A DNA stretch of 64,000 bases from Kordiimonas gwangyangensis DSM 19435 = JCM 12864 (GTDB lineage Bacteria > Pseudomonadota > Alphaproteobacteria > Sphingomonadales > Kordiimonadaceae). This document shows positions 1-9,101 of this stretch, one piece after another. The notes beneath the pieces are model-generated. The model did no database searches. It was not told where the DNA came from and worked only from the letters and a program-made list of their open reading frames with translations. Each line of letters starts with the position of its first letter. Position 1 is the first letter of the stretch. Location of the stretch: contig NZ_AQXF01000004.1 of NCBI RefSeq assembly GCF_000375545.1, forward strand, positions 477,692 to 541,691, given 5' to 3'. A program made the translations under genes and the position numbers.

Positions 1-2
1 AC

Positions 3-137
3 CGCAGCCTGCGGGCCGAGATCGAAAGCCTTGGCAACTGGCTTGCGGTTATCAATATCGTGCTGGTGCCGTTTCTTCTTATCGTTTTTGCGCTGGTGCG
101 TGTATATGTGCGCCGCCGGCGCGCTGCATCGCGCTGA
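3..137 (+). CDS. GldG-family ABC auxiliary protein, C-terminal fragment
   Basis: Only the last 44 codons are in the window and the gene continues to the left. The visible tail has a short periplasmic stretch, one strongly hydrophobic segment (about residues 14-30 of the fragment) and a terminal Arg-rich cytoplasmic tail. This is how GldG-type auxiliary subunits of the uncharacterised 'gliding motility' ABC transporter end. The call rests largely on the next gene, a DUF4340 protein 34 bases downstream, which is the usual partner of this transporter. Reading frame 3 runs open from the window edge to a TGA. The fragment alone would not identify the family. Confidence 0.6.
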   Translation, partial: RSLRAEIESLGNWLAVINIVLVPFLLIVFALVRVYVRRRRAASR

Positions 138-171
138 CGGCAGGGCACACAGGGAAATAAAAGGTTAGGGC

Positions 172-1209
172 ATGTCTGAAAGACTGACCAACATATTGGG
201 TTATCTGACACTCGTCGCCATTCTGGCAGCGATATGGGTGATGTTCGGGGAAGACCCGAGCCGCGAACAGGGCGGCCGTGGCGAAGCGACATTTGAAGGC
301 CTGTCTGAGCGCATCAACGATGCAGCGGGTATTGCAATCACGCAAGGCAAGGCAACCACGCATCTCAACAGGGTCGGTAACGACTGGTTCGTGATCGAGC
401 GTGACGGCTACAAGGCCGACCGCATGGCGGTGACCGACTTCCTGCGTGGCCTCGCGCTTTCCGAACGGCGTGAACCCAAAACCGCAAACGAAGAACGCTT
501 CGACAAGCTGGGCCTTGGTGATGGTGAAGCGCTGGTGATCAAGGTGCTGGACGGTGACGACCGCACCCTCGCTGAATTCCTGATGGGCACCCGCAAGGAC
601 AGTCCGAACGGCCGCTCGCTGACTTATATTTTCCAGGACCATGACACCCGCGCATGGCTGGTGTCGGGCCTCGCTGACACGTCCGCCAAACCGGCGTGGT
701 GGCTTGATAACAGCGTGCTGGATATCGCCGAGAACCGTTTTGCCCGTATCGCCTTCCCTAAGGTCGCGATTGTGCGCGAACTGGGCGAAAGCAAATACAC
801 GCTTGAAGGCCTCAAGGATGGCGAAGCGGCGGAAGCCGACTGGCAGTTGCGTGACCCGGCGCGCGTGCTGTCGAACCTGAGTGCGGATGATGTGCGCCGG
901 TTAGCGAACCCGATCACCGACCCGGTGGCAACTGTGACGGCAGACACCTATGACGGCCTGCGCCTCACCGCCACGCTTTATCAGTTTGATGGCGCCACTT
1001 GGGCGCAGCTCAAGGCTGATTACAGCTCCGAACGCGCGGGCGAGGGCAAGGGCGGCATGCTGCCTGACGCGCCGATGGACGGAGAAGGCGAAGCCGCGTC
1101 CATCAGCGAACGCACACACGGTTGGCTCTTCAAGTTGAGCGACTATGACGCCAAGGTTCTGATGCGCAAGCGCGCCGACTTCCTCAAATCTGGCAAGACA
1201 GAAGACTAG
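172..1209 (+). CDS. DUF4340 domain-containing membrane-anchored protein
   Basis: The protein has 345 residues. It has an N-terminal hydrophobic segment (about residues 9-25) that looks like an uncleaved anchor, followed by a long soluble region rich in charged residues with the repeated beta-type layout of DUF4340. Members of this family are normally encoded directly after GldG-type ABC transporter subunits, as here (34-base gap), and probably act with that transporter on the periplasmic side. The substrate is unknown. The ATG is preceded by AAGG at a workable distance. No catalytic motif is visible, so the role is inferred from context. Confidence 0.75.
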   Translation: MSERLTNILGYLTLVAILAAIWVMFGEDPSREQGGRGEATFEGLSERINDAAGIAITQGKATTHLNRVGNDWFVIERDGYKADRMAVTDFLRGLALSERREPKTANEERFDKLGLGDGEALVIKVLDGDDRTLAEFLMGTRKDSPNGRSLTYIFQDHDTRAWLVSGLADTSAKPAWWLDNSVLDIAENRFARIAFPKVAIVRELGESKYTLEGLKDGEAAEADWQLRDPARVLSNLSADDVRRLANPITDPVATVTADTYDGLRLTATLYQFDGATWAQLKADYSSERAGEGKGGMLPDAPMDGEGEAASISERTHGWLFKLSDYDAKVLMRKRADFLKSGKTED

Positions 1210-1215
1210 CTGCCC

Positions 1216-1243
1216 CTTGACGTGGGCGACGGCGTCCCTAAAT
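1216..1243 (+). promoter_or_regulatory. Heat-shock (sigma-32-like) promoter of htpG
   Basis: CTTGACG at 1216-1222, then 13 bases, then CCCTAAAT at 1236-1243. This fits the heat-shock sigma factor consensus (CTTGAAA, 11-16 bases, CCCATNT) rather than a sigma-70 site, and it sits about 90 bases before htpG, a classic heat-shock gene. The same stretch lies inside an inverted repeat, CTGCCCCT (1210-1217) with AGGGGCAG (1245-1252), which could instead end transcription of the DUF4340 gene. Confidence 0.45.
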
Positions 1244-1333
1244 GAGGGGCAGCATTTGCTGCATGCCCGGCGCGAGAACCTTTGAAGGGGCCGGTGGTGC
1301 GACACTCAACAAACACAAAAACTGAGGGTAAAA

Positions 1334-3217
1334 ATGTCTGACGTAAAGACGGAGAAAATGGGCTTTGAGGCCGAGGTATCACGCCTCCTCCATATGATGG
1401 TGCATTCGGTATATTCCGAACGTGAGATATTCCTGCGTGAGCTGATCTCGAACGCGTCCGACGCGTGTGACAAGCTCCGCTACGAAGCGCTGACCAACCC
1501 CGCGCTCAAGGCGGGTGACTTTGGCATCGCCATCACCGTGGACCCGGACGCCAAGACCATGACCGTGGCCGATAACGGCATCGGCATGAACCGCGAGGAC
1601 CTGATTGATAACCTCGGCACCATCGCGCGCTCCGGCACGTCCAACTTCATGGACAAGCTGACGGGTGACAGCAAGAAAGACGTGCAGCTTATCGGTCAGT
1701 TTGGTGTGGGTTTCTATTCCGTCTTCATGGTTGCGGATAAAGTGACGGTCACTACCAAAAAGGCAGGTGAAGAGCACGCTTGGCTCTGGACCAGCGATGG
1801 CCTTGGTACCTATGAGATCGCGGAAGCGCAGAAGGAAAATGTGGGCACTGAAATCGTGCTGCACATCAAGGATGACGCCACCGAGTTTCTCGAGCGTCAC
1901 CGCCTGCAAAATATCGTCAGCACCTATAGCGACCATATCGCTGTGCCGATCACACTTGCCATCAAGGGTGGCGACGCGGAAGCGGCTGAACCCAAGATTG
2001 TCAACGAAGGTTCGGCCATCTGGACACGCGCCAAGTCTGACATCACGGACGAGCAGTATACCGAGTTTTATCGCCACGTTGGCCATGCGTTTGACGAACC
2101 CGCGCACACCCTGCATTACCGTGCCGAGGGCATGCAGGAATATACTGTGCTGCTGTTTGTGCCCACGCAGCAACCGATGGACCTGTTTGACCCCGCGCGC
2201 AAGAACCGTGTGAAGCTTTATGTGAAACGTGTGTTCATCACCGACGACAGCGACGACCTGCTGCCGGGCTGGCTGCGCTTCCTGCGCGGCGTGGTGGACA
2301 GCCAGGACCTGCCGCTCAACGTCAGCCGTGAGATGTTGCAAAACAACCCGACACTCAGCCGCATGTCGAAAGCCATCACCAAGAAGGTGCTGGGCGAATT
2401 CGAGAAGCTGGCCGAGAAGGACACCGACAAGTTCCTCAAAATCTGGGACGAGTTTGGCGCGGTCATCAAGGAAGGCTTGTATGAGGACTTCGAACGCCGG
2501 GACGCGATCCTGAAGCTTTCACGCTTCAAATCGACCGGTGTGGACGGCTGGACAACGCTTGCCGACTATGTCTCGCGCATGAAAGACAAGCAGACCAGCA
2601 TTTATTACGTTACCGGAACAGATGCGGCCGCAGTTGCGAAAAGCCCGCAGCTTGAAGGTTTCCGTGCCAAGGGTATCGAAGTGCTGCTGCTGTCTGACGC
2701 CGTGGATGACTTCTGGCTGCAGATGGTGACGGAGTTTGAAGGCAAGCCGTTCAAGTCCATCACGCGCGGCGCGAGTGAACTGAAGGATATCGCGGGCGAA
2801 GAGAAGGCTGACGAGAAGAAGGAAGCTGCGTCTGAGGGCGCCATGGCAACACTCGCCACACTCATGAAAGAAGTGCTGGGCGAGAAGGTCAAGGATGTGC
2901 GGGCATCTGACCGCCTGACGGAAACAGCAGCCTGCCTCGTGGCTGACGATAGCGGCATGGACCTGCACCTTGAGCGTATCCTCAAGGCGCACAAGAAGCT
3001 TGACGCAGTGTCGGCGAAAATTCTTGAAGTGAACCCGTCGCACCCGATGATCCGCAAGCTGGCAGAGAAAGCGGGCGACAAGGGCGCGATCGACAGTCTC
3101 TCGGACGCAGTGCTCTTGATCCTCGATCAGGCCAAAATCCTTGAAGGCGATCCGCTTGACGACACCGCAGCTTTCGCGCGCCGTATGTCGAGCGTGCTGG
3201 AGCGCGGGCTGGCTTAA
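1334..3217 (+). CDS. htpG: Molecular chaperone HtpG (Hsp90)
   Basis: The protein has 627 residues, the usual bacterial Hsp90 length. The N-terminal GHKL ATPase domain carries the family signatures SEREIFLRELISNASDACDK (about residues 24-43), DNGIGM (about 80) and GQFGVGFYS (about 120). The middle domain contains the catalytic-loop region around NVSREMLQ (about residue 330), and the C-terminal part is the dimerisation domain. It is a cytosolic ATP-dependent chaperone that refolds or remodels clients with the DnaK system. The start has GAGGG six bases upstream. The gene is monocistronic, between a heat-shock-like promoter and a strong terminator. Confidence 0.97.
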   Translation: MSDVKTEKMGFEAEVSRLLHMMVHSVYSEREIFLRELISNASDACDKLRYEALTNPALKAGDFGIAITVDPDAKTMTVADNGIGMNREDLIDNLGTIARSGTSNFMDKLTGDSKKDVQLIGQFGVGFYSVFMVADKVTVTTKKAGEEHAWLWTSDGLGTYEIAEAQKENVGTEIVLHIKDDATEFLERHRLQNIVSTYSDHIAVPITLAIKGGDAEAAEPKIVNEGSAIWTRAKSDITDEQYTEFYRHVGHAFDEPAHTLHYRAEGMQEYTVLLFVPTQQPMDLFDPARKNRVKLYVKRVFITDDSDDLLPGWLRFLRGVVDSQDLPLNVSREMLQNNPTLSRMSKAITKKVLGEFEKLAEKDTDKFLKIWDEFGAVIKEGLYEDFERRDAILKLSRFKSTGVDGWTTLADYVSRMKDKQTSIYYVTGTDAAAVAKSPQLEGFRAKGIEVLLLSDAVDDFWLQMVTEFEGKPFKSITRGASELKDIAGEEKADEKKEAASEGAMATLATLMKEVLGEKVKDVRASDRLTETAACLVADDSGMDLHLERILKAHKKLDAVSAKILEVNPSHPMIRKLAEKAGDKGAIDSLSDAVLLILDQAKILEGDPLDDTAAFARRMSSVLERGLA

Positions 3218-3241
3218 ACACGCCTATACGCAGAAAAGCAG

Positions 3242-3278
3242 AAAGGCTCCGACATGCCGTTCGGAGCCTTTCCTTTTT
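3242..3278. terminator. Bidirectional intrinsic terminator after htpG
   Basis: A perfect 11-base-pair stem (3242-3252 with 3261-3271), an eight-base loop and a T-rich tail on the + strand. On the other strand the stem is followed by TTTCTGCTTTT, so it can also stop leftward transcription from the aroK-aroB-corC side. Confidence 0.85.
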
Positions 3279-3386
3279 GTGTTGGGCTGATGCCTGATGC
3301 TTGTGCTACAGCCTCAGGCGGGGGCGTCTCTCAACTCATTTACACAAGGAGGCGCTGGCCCATTTCAGTCCATCAGCAAAATGCCT

Positions 3387-3494
3387 TTATTTTTTGCCGC
3401 CCTTGCCAGCCGGCGTACCTTTGCCAGCGGGTGCGCCAGCTTTTTTGACGTTCGACGGGGTAGCGGTTTTAGACATTTTACCAGTGTTGGACAT
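3387..3494 (-). CDS. 35-residue basic Lys/Gly/Ala/Pro micro-protein
   Basis: A short open frame starting MSNTGKMSKTATPSNVKKAG and ending GKGGKK. It has ten lysines and no acidic or aromatic residue, so it is very basic and probably disordered; nucleic acid or ribosome binding is possible but unproven. Support for a real gene: a GGAG ribosome binding site ten bases before the ATG, clean low-complexity composition, a position in otherwise unexplained sequence downstream of the CorC gene, and a perfect hairpin just before its ribosome binding site. A second in-frame ATG at codon 7 could also be used. I do not recognise a family. Confidence 0.55.
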   Translation of the reverse strand: MSNTGKMSKTATPSNVKKAGAPAGKGTPAGKGGKK

Positions 3495-3512
3495 TTGATG
3501 TTGTCTCCAAAA

Positions 3513-3534
3513 GTGACCCAACCATTTGGGTCAC
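3513..3534 (-). promoter_or_regulatory. Perfect 9-bp hairpin in the leader of the micro-protein gene
   Basis: GTGACCCAA and TTGGGTCAC are perfect complements around a four-base loop. On the - strand the stem is followed at once by TTTT and then the GGAG ribosome binding site of the 35-codon gene. It could be a terminator or attenuator between corC and the small gene, or a protein-binding palindrome. Confidence 0.5.
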
Positions 3535-3624
3535 GAGAGAAGATGTGGGAGTGCTCAAGCGGCCTTCAAGCCACATTAGTTTATTTCATCTGATTTGGTT
3601 CCGGGCTCCCCTTGAAGCCCGAAA

Positions 3625-4923
3625 TCAGGACTGGATCTTGCGAATTTTGATGCCGGTGATCTGGTTGCGTTTGCGCGCCGTGATCTCGAACTGGAAGCCG
3701 TGGAACTTGTACTTCTTGCCGACAATCGGAATGGTCTCCGCCTCGTGGATCACAAGACCCGCGATCGTGGTTGCCTCGTCATCCGGCAGGTGCCAGTCCA
3801 TCATGCGGTTGAGTTCGCGAAGCGACACCGTGCCTTCCACTTGCACGGCCCCATCCGGCAGCGGGCGTACGCCGGGCACTTCAAAGTCATGCTCGTCCGC
3901 GATGTCGCCCACGATTTCCTCAAGGATGTCCTCAAGGGTCACAAGGCCCTGAATGGCACCGTATTCGTCCACCACCAGGGCGAAGTGTGTCTTGCGTTCA
4001 AGGAAGGCGTTCAGCTGTTCCTTGAGGGTCGTGGTCTCTGGTACGAACCAAGGTTTGACCATGATGCGGCGGATGTTGAAGCGGTGCATTTGCCCACCCG
4101 CACGGCGGAGCGCACGCAACACATCCTTGGCATGAAGCACGCCCACGATATTTTCCTGGTCGCCATCATAGACCGGCAGGCGTGTGTAGGGGCTACGCAC
4201 CACTTGTGTGATGATCACATCCGGGCTGGTTTTGATATCGATCGCGTGCATCGAAGACCGGTGCACCATCACATCTTCAATGGTGATTTCGTCAAGATCG
4301 AGGATCGAACCCAGCATGTGGGTGTCTTCCTTGATGAGGCCGCCTTCCTTGCGGTGCAGGTCGATTGTGCCGCGAAGCTCTTCATGCGCTGTGAGCGCGC
4401 TTTCGATGTTCGAAATATCGACGCCAAAAATGCGCAGGGTAAAGCGCACAATCACGCGTACCAGATGCACGATGGGCGCAAAGAGCGCGACGATAATCTG
4501 GATGAAAAAGGCAACCTTGAGCGCCATTTTATCCGGGTTCGCGATGGCGTAGGATTTTGGCAGCACTTCCGAGAAGATGAGCACAAGCGCGGTCATCACC
4601 AAGGTGGCGTAAACTACGCCTTCTTCACCCACCAGACGCATGAGAAGGCTGGTCGCCAGCGCGGAGGCCAGAATATTCACGAGGTTGTTGCCAAGGAGGA
4701 TAGCGCCGATCAGTCGCTCAGGGTCCTCAATCAGCTTGGCGACACGCTTGGCACCCTTGTTGCCGTCCTTGGCCATGTGGTGAATGCGTGCGCGGCTGGC
4801 GGCCGTGAGCGCTGTCTCCGAGCCCGAGAAAAAGCCCGAAAGGAACAGCAGCACAAAGATGATGCCTGCGGTAATCCAGAAATCAGAATTCAGTAGCGAT
4901 GCGGCGTCTGTAGCCACGTCCAT
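3625..4923 (-). CDS. HlyC/CorC (CNNM) family membrane protein with CBS pair
   Basis: The protein has 432 residues. It starts with a DUF21/CNNM transmembrane domain of about four hydrophobic segments (roughly residues 15-160, including the SGFFSGSETALTAASRAR signature). Two cytoplasmic CBS domains follow (about 215-340), then a C-terminal CorC_HlyC domain (about 355-430). The family is linked to magnesium/cobalt efflux or divalent-cation homeostasis; the older 'hemolysin' name is historical. GGAG lies eight bases before the ATG. It is the last large gene of a leftward aroK-aroB-corC run, 41 bases after aroB. Confidence 0.9.
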   Translation of the reverse strand: MDVATDAASLLNSDFWITAGIIFVLLFLSGFFSGSETALTAASRARIHHMAKDGNKGAKRVAKLIEDPERLIGAILLGNNLVNILASALATSLLMRLVGEEGVVYATLVMTALVLIFSEVLPKSYAIANPDKMALKVAFFIQIIVALFAPIVHLVRVIVRFTLRIFGVDISNIESALTAHEELRGTIDLHRKEGGLIKEDTHMLGSILDLDEITIEDVMVHRSSMHAIDIKTSPDVIITQVVRSPYTRLPVYDGDQENIVGVLHAKDVLRALRRAGGQMHRFNIRRIMVKPWFVPETTTLKEQLNAFLERKTHFALVVDEYGAIQGLVTLEDILEEIVGDIADEHDFEVPGVRPLPDGAVQVEGTVSLRELNRMMDWHLPDDEATTIAGLVIHEAETIPIVGKKYKFHGFQFEITARKRNQITGIKIRKIQS

Positions 4924-4964
4924 GGTGTTTGCTCCGTCTGGCGGCGTTCCCTGGCAGGGTTTTC

Positions 4965-6086
4965 CTAACCCTTTATGGAAGAATGGAGAACCTGCCGCAC
5001 AAGATCAAGGTCAATGCCCTTATGGGTGGCTGCGCCCCCGATGGGCCCGAGGATGAAAACAATCTCGCCTGCGTCGACCTTTTTGTCCTGCGCCATGTGG
5101 GCAAGCAGGCGGTCTGCGTCAAGATCGCGGCTAATTTCAGCCGCTTTTGTTTTCATGCCGACAGTTTCAAGGTGCGCGGTCAGGCGTGTGAGGTCGGCAA
5201 GGTTTGCAAGCTCCATACGCATGCTCACTTCAAGCGCCATCACCATACCGACGGCAACCGCTTCGCCGTGAAGGAGCGTGCCGTCATAGCGGCATTCAGC
5301 CTCAAGCGCATGCCCGAAGGTGTGGCCAAGGTTGAGGAGTGCGCGTTTGCCGGCCTCAAACTCATCTTCGGCCACAATGCGGGCCTTTGCCTTGCAGCTT
5401 GTTGCCACGGCATAGGCTTGCGCCTCGCGGTCGCCGTCAATTACCGCTTCGCCGTTTTCCTCAAGCCAGGAGAAAAAGTCCGGGTCGTCAATAAGGCCGT
5501 ATTTCACCACTTCAGCGTAGCCTGCTTGCAGCTCGCGGTGCGGCAGGGTGGCGAGAAGCGCGATATCAATCACCACGCGGCGCGGCTGGTAGAAGGCACC
5601 AACGAGGTTTTTGCCAAAAGATGTGTTGATGCCGGTTTTCCCGCCGACCGAGCTGTCCACTTGCGCCAAGAGGCTTGTGGGCACCTGAATGAAATCAACA
5701 CCGCGGCGCAGCACGGCGGCTGCAAAGCCCGTTATGTCGCCAATCACGCCGCCACCCAGGGCGAGCAGCGTGTCCTTGCGCTCAACGCCCAGCTCCAGAA
5801 GCTGGTCCAGCAGCTTGCCGAACTGGTCGAACGATTTGGTTGCTTCGCCAGCGGGCAGCACAATGTCGTTCACCTTGATACCCGCCTTCTCGAGCGCAGT
5901 GCGTGCGGTCTCAAGGTGCAGAGTAGCCACATTGGCGTCGGTGATGATGGTCACGCGCTTCTGACGCAACACCGGGGCCACGTGGGCACCCAGGTTTTCA
6001 AGCAGGCCATCGCCGATCAGGATATCATAGGAGCGCTCGCCAAGATTAACCGGCACGGTGTGCAGGATGTTTGTGTCGTCGCTCAT
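4965..6086 (-). CDS. aroB: 3-dehydroquinate synthase
   Basis: The protein has 373 residues, a normal AroB length. It converts DAHP to 3-dehydroquinate, the second step of the shikimate pathway, using NAD and a divalent metal. Visible signatures are the nucleotide-binding [14 protein letters not shown] (about residues 109-122), [11 protein letters not shown], and the metal-ligand histidine region [11 protein letters not shown] followed by HGEAVAVGM. Its ATG overlaps the aroK stop by four bases (ATGA), so the two genes are translationally coupled, the standard proteobacterial arrangement. The protein is cytosolic. Confidence 0.97.
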   Translation of the reverse strand: MSDDTNILHTVPVNLGERSYDILIGDGLLENLGAHVAPVLRQKRVTIITDANVATLHLETARTALEKAGIKVNDIVLPAGEATKSFDQFGKLLDQLLELGVERKDTLLALGGGVIGDITGFAAAVLRRGVDFIQVPTSLLAQVDSSVGGKTGINTSFGKNLVGAFYQPRRVVIDIALLATLPHRELQAGYAEVVKYGLIDDPDFFSWLEENGEAVIDGDREAQAYAVATSCKAKARIVAEDEFEAGKRALLNLGHTFGHALEAECRYDGTLLHGEAVAVGMVMALEVSMRMELANLADLTRLTAHLETVGMKTKAAEISRDLDADRLLAHMAQDKKVDAGEIVFILGPIGGAATHKGIDLDLVRQVLHSSIKG

Positions 6087-6670
6087 GACGTTTTCTCTGC
6101 TCTTTCCTTGAGGGCATCCACGATACGGTCCACCACATCCTCGTGCGGGCCATCGCTTGAGGCGATGCGCAGGTCAGCTTCTGCATAGAAGGGCGCTCGC
6201 TCGGCCGCGAGGCGGGCGAGGATTTCCTTAGGGTCACCGGTCTTCAGAAGCGGGCGGGTATCGCGTCTGGCTGTGCGTTCCACCAGCACTTCGATATCGG
6301 CATCAAGCCAGATGGATGTGCCTTTTTCTTTAATAAGCGCGCGGGTTTCATTGTTGATGAACGCGCCACCGCCCGTGGCCACTACTTGTGGCTTGCCGTC
6401 GAGCAAGCGGCCGATCACGCGGCGCTCGCCGGAACGGAAGTCCGCCTCGCCAAAACACTCAAAAATTTCAGCGACAGACATACCCGCCGCTTTTTCAATT
6501 TCATGGTCGGAATCAACAAAGGGCAAACCAAGCTTTTTCGCGAGCCTGCGGCCCACCGTTGTCTTGCCCGCGCCCATCAGCCCGACAAGCACAACAGTAC
6601 GCTCCGCGCCCGGTACAGGGCGGCGCCGTCTGGGGGCTTTTGCAGCCCGGACTGTGGTTTTTCTTGCCAT
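6083..6670 (-). CDS. aroK: Shikimate kinase
   Basis: Phosphorylates shikimate with ATP to shikimate 3-phosphate. The P-loop [11 protein letters not shown] is near the N-terminus. The shikimate-binding DSDHEIEK and GGGAF motifs and the lid arginine region follow in the usual order. I use the ATG at 6670 (195 residues). The frame stays open to a TTG at 6706, which would add twelve residues, but neither start has a convincing ribosome binding site. The roughly 25-residue basic N-terminal extension before the P-loop is longer than in the E. coli enzyme. It heads the leftward operon with aroB and the CorC-like gene. Confidence 0.95.
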   Translation of the reverse strand: MARKTTVRAAKAPRRRRPVPGAERTVVLVGLMGAGKTTVGRRLAKKLGLPFVDSDHEIEKAAGMSVAEIFECFGEADFRSGERRVIGRLLDGKPQVVATGGGAFINNETRALIKEKGTSIWLDADIEVLVERTARRDTRPLLKTGDPKEILARLAAERAPFYAEADLRIASSDGPHEDVVDRIVDALKERAEKTS

Positions 6671-6844
6671 GCAACGCTGTTTACACGCGGGGCCGGGCTT
6701 CGCCAATGGTTTTTATGGAAACCAGTTCCATATTTCCGCCGCAAAAAAGGCCCAAGGAAGAAGCACTTGACCCACTTCACCTTTTCCTGCCCAATTCACA
6801 CGCATTCGCCTGACGCGTGGCTGGACTTGGTGAATTTGGCGTCC

Positions 6845-6850
6845 TATAAC
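6845..6850 (+). promoter_or_regulatory. Possible -10 element (TATAAC) for the 46-residue protein operon
   Basis: TATAAC lies about 58 bases before the start of the small membrane protein gene, in the divergent region between it and aroK. The matching -35 is poor (TGGACT-like), so this is only a candidate. Confidence 0.25.
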
Positions 6851-6907
6851 ACGGTTCAGGATAGTTGGCCGCACAGGTTGCGGCAAAACGGGTAAAAAGG
6901 GTGGTTC

Positions 6908-7048
6908 ATGTCGAAGTTTACCAAAATTCTGCTGATTGTCGGCGTCGTTGCAGTTGCCGGTGGTGCGGTTTTTCTCATGACATGGGACATTCCTGCGCCC
7001 TCGGAAAAAGTGACGAAAACGCTTAGCAATGACCGCTTCCCGTCCTGA
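6908..7048 (+). CDS. Small single-pass membrane protein (46 residues)
   Basis: It begins MSKFTKILLIVGVVAVAGGA and ends SNDRFPS. There is one hydrophobic helix (about residues 6-24), then a short segment with WDIPAPSEKV. AAGGG lies about seven bases before the ATG. Its last 20 bases overlap the start of the next gene, so the two are coupled. As far as I recall, related alphaproteobacteria carry similar short proteins (membrane helix, 'WDIPAP', C-terminal 'DRFP') in the same position before xerD; this memory needs checking. The function is unknown. Confidence 0.7.
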   Translation: MSKFTKILLIVGVVAVAGGAVFLMTWDIPAPSEKVTKTLSNDRFPS

Positions 7049-9089
7049 TAGGCTGTTGCGCCTCAAGGCAACACTGAAAGCATCCCTTCTGGGCGCCGCT
7101 GCCCTGTGCGCGCTGGCGACCATGAGCCCTGCTCACGCGTGGCAGGAAGAGGAACAGGAAACCACCGAGGCTGAGGCAGAAGCCGCTACACTTGAAGCGC
7201 AGGCAGAGGCCGCGCGCCAGGCGGAAGCAAACCGCCGCTACTATCTCGGTCGCGCGCCGAAGCTGAAACGCCAGATGGGCCCCGCTGTCGGCAGCCCGCG
7301 TTCCATCCTGCCCCAACCCTATTTGCCCAAGGGCACCGTCGATATTCCGCCCGCCCCGGAAGGTGGCGCAGGTGACGGCGTGCCGGACATGAGCGCCGGT
7401 GCGGCTGACACCGCCACGGGCGCGGTACCGCAAACCGCCACTGGTGAGCCTTATGCCATCGAGCGTGTAGGCGCAGAAGAGCCGCAACTTTACCCTGACG
7501 GCACTCCCATCACCGAGGGTGAGCTTGATATGCTTGACCCGTCCGGCACGGCTGTGCTGGCAGCGGACGAGGGTTTCCCTCGTGATTTCTGGGCCGGGCG
7601 CGACCGGGCCTATGTGCTGCGTGCGCTTGAGCGGCTGGCGACACCGTCCACCTCAGCCGCGCTCAATGATGCCGCGCGCAAGATTGCGCTTTCTGGCATG
7701 GTGCTGCCGGCACCGGCGACCGACGCGGAGGTCGACAGCTTTGTTGACGCGCGCCTGAACCTGCTGGCGGCTTACGGCGACCAGCAAGGCTATAAGGCAC
7801 TGCTTGACCGCCTGCCGCAGGACCGTGACTGGAGCGGCATTTCCCGCCACACTGCCAATGGTTACCTGCTTTCGGGCCGCATTGAAGATACCTGCACGCT
7901 GGCCAGTGAAGAGCGTAGCGATGACAGTGACCCTTACTGGCTCCGTATTGCCGCCTTCTGTCGTGCTGTGAAAGCCGACCGCCGCGGCGTTGATTTCCAG
8001 CTTGGTATTCTTGAGGAAGCGACGGAGGTGAAGCCCACTTTCTATGCGCTGCTTGACCAGATTTTGATTGAAGCCGAACAGCAGGCGAGTGGTGTGATGA
8101 CCGAAGCGCCCACGCTTTCGGCCCCGCTGCAGGTGGATGTGCTTGAAGCCACCATGGCACGTCTCGCCAAGGTAACTGTGCCGACACTGTCGGTCGAGAA
8201 TGTCAACCCGCTCGCGGTTGACGCCATGCTCAGCCTGCCGGGTGTGTCGCAGCAGGCTAAAATTACGCTCATGGGTGAGGCACTTAAACACGGCTGGGTG
8301 TCGGGTGAGCGTTTTGCAGCATTTGTGCAAACCCTGCAGATCAGCGCTGACGAGGGCATGGCCGCGTTCGAGACCGCTGAAACCGATGACCGGTTCGAAC
8401 TGGATGTGGTGTTTGCAGGCCTCGCCGCCACCAGCCCGGACGCGGACCAGCGCGAAGCGGCGGCCCGCACGCTGTGGCAACGGTCGCTCGTACGCGGCAC
8501 GGCACCCGGTGTTGCTGGCGCACTACCGCGCCTGATCGACCGGCCGTATGATCTTGTCATCCGTGCGGCGCTTCTGTCTGGCGACACGTCTATGGCGGCG
8601 GATACCTTCACAGCGATCCGGTCAAATGTTGCAGGCGCTAACGAGGCGGCGGATGCAGCGCTGATGTCCAGCTGGCCGCTGATGAGCGCGCGGGACATTG
8701 TCTCCGCTCCTGTTGTAACGCCTGAGCGGTTGCAGGCATGGTGGACGCTGCAGGCGGACAAGGAAGAACGTTTCGCGCATGCAGGTCTTCTCTATGCTGT
8801 GCTTGAAGCCCTCGGGCATCAAGTGCCGGATGAGCTTTGGTTCGCGCTTGACGCTGGCCCGGTGCGCATGGACGGCGCGCAGGTTTCCATCGGCCCATGG
8901 CGCAGCTTCCTACGCGCGGCGCGTAGTGATGACAAAGCGGGCGCACTCGTTGCCGCTTTCCGCCTGATGGAACGTGGCGATATTCCTGCCACCCTCGCAG
9001 GCTCGCTTGTCGGCACCATGAAGGACTTGGGCTTTACCGTTGAAGCCAACCAGCTGGCTGCTGAAATCCTTGTTCTTCAGGGCCTGTAG
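7029..9089 (+). CDS. Secreted hypothetical protein upstream of xerD
   Basis: The protein has 686 residues. The N-terminus has basic residues, a hydrophobic core (about 17-32) and an SPAHA-W cleavage site, so it should be exported by Sec. The mature protein starts with an acidic Glu/Ala-rich, coiled-coil-like stretch (about 38-65), then a Pro-rich linker, then a mostly helical Ala/Leu-rich body with an alpha-solenoid feel. There is no enzyme motif. It overlaps the 46-residue gene by 20 bases and is followed twelve bases later by xerD, so all three are probably one transcript. The function is not known to me. Confidence 0.75.
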   Translation: MTASRPDRLLRLKATLKASLLGAAALCALATMSPAHAWQEEEQETTEAEAEAATLEAQAEAARQAEANRRYYLGRAPKLKRQMGPAVGSPRSILPQPYLPKGTVDIPPAPEGGAGDGVPDMSAGAADTATGAVPQTATGEPYAIERVGAEEPQLYPDGTPITEGELDMLDPSGTAVLAADEGFPRDFWAGRDRAYVLRALERLATPSTSAALNDAARKIALSGMVLPAPATDAEVDSFVDARLNLLAAYGDQQGYKALLDRLPQDRDWSGISRHTANGYLLSGRIEDTCTLASEERSDDSDPYWLRIAAFCRAVKADRRGVDFQLGILEEATEVKPTFYALLDQILIEAEQQASGVMTEAPTLSAPLQVDVLEATMARLAKVTVPTLSVENVNPLAVDAMLSLPGVSQQAKITLMGEALKHGWVSGERFAAFVQTLQISADEGMAAFETAETDDRFELDVVFAGLAATSPDADQREAAARTLWQRSLVRGTAPGVAGALPRLIDRPYDLVIRAALLSGDTSMAADTFTAIRSNVAGANEAADAALMSSWPLMSARDIVSAPVVTPERLQAWWTLQADKEERFAHAGLLYAVLEALGHQVPDELWFALDAGPVRMDGAQVSIGPWRSFLRAARSDDKAGALVAAFRLMERGDIPATLAGSLVGTMKDLGFTVEANQLAAEILVLQGL

Positions 9090-9101
9090 GGAAAGAGGCC
9101 C

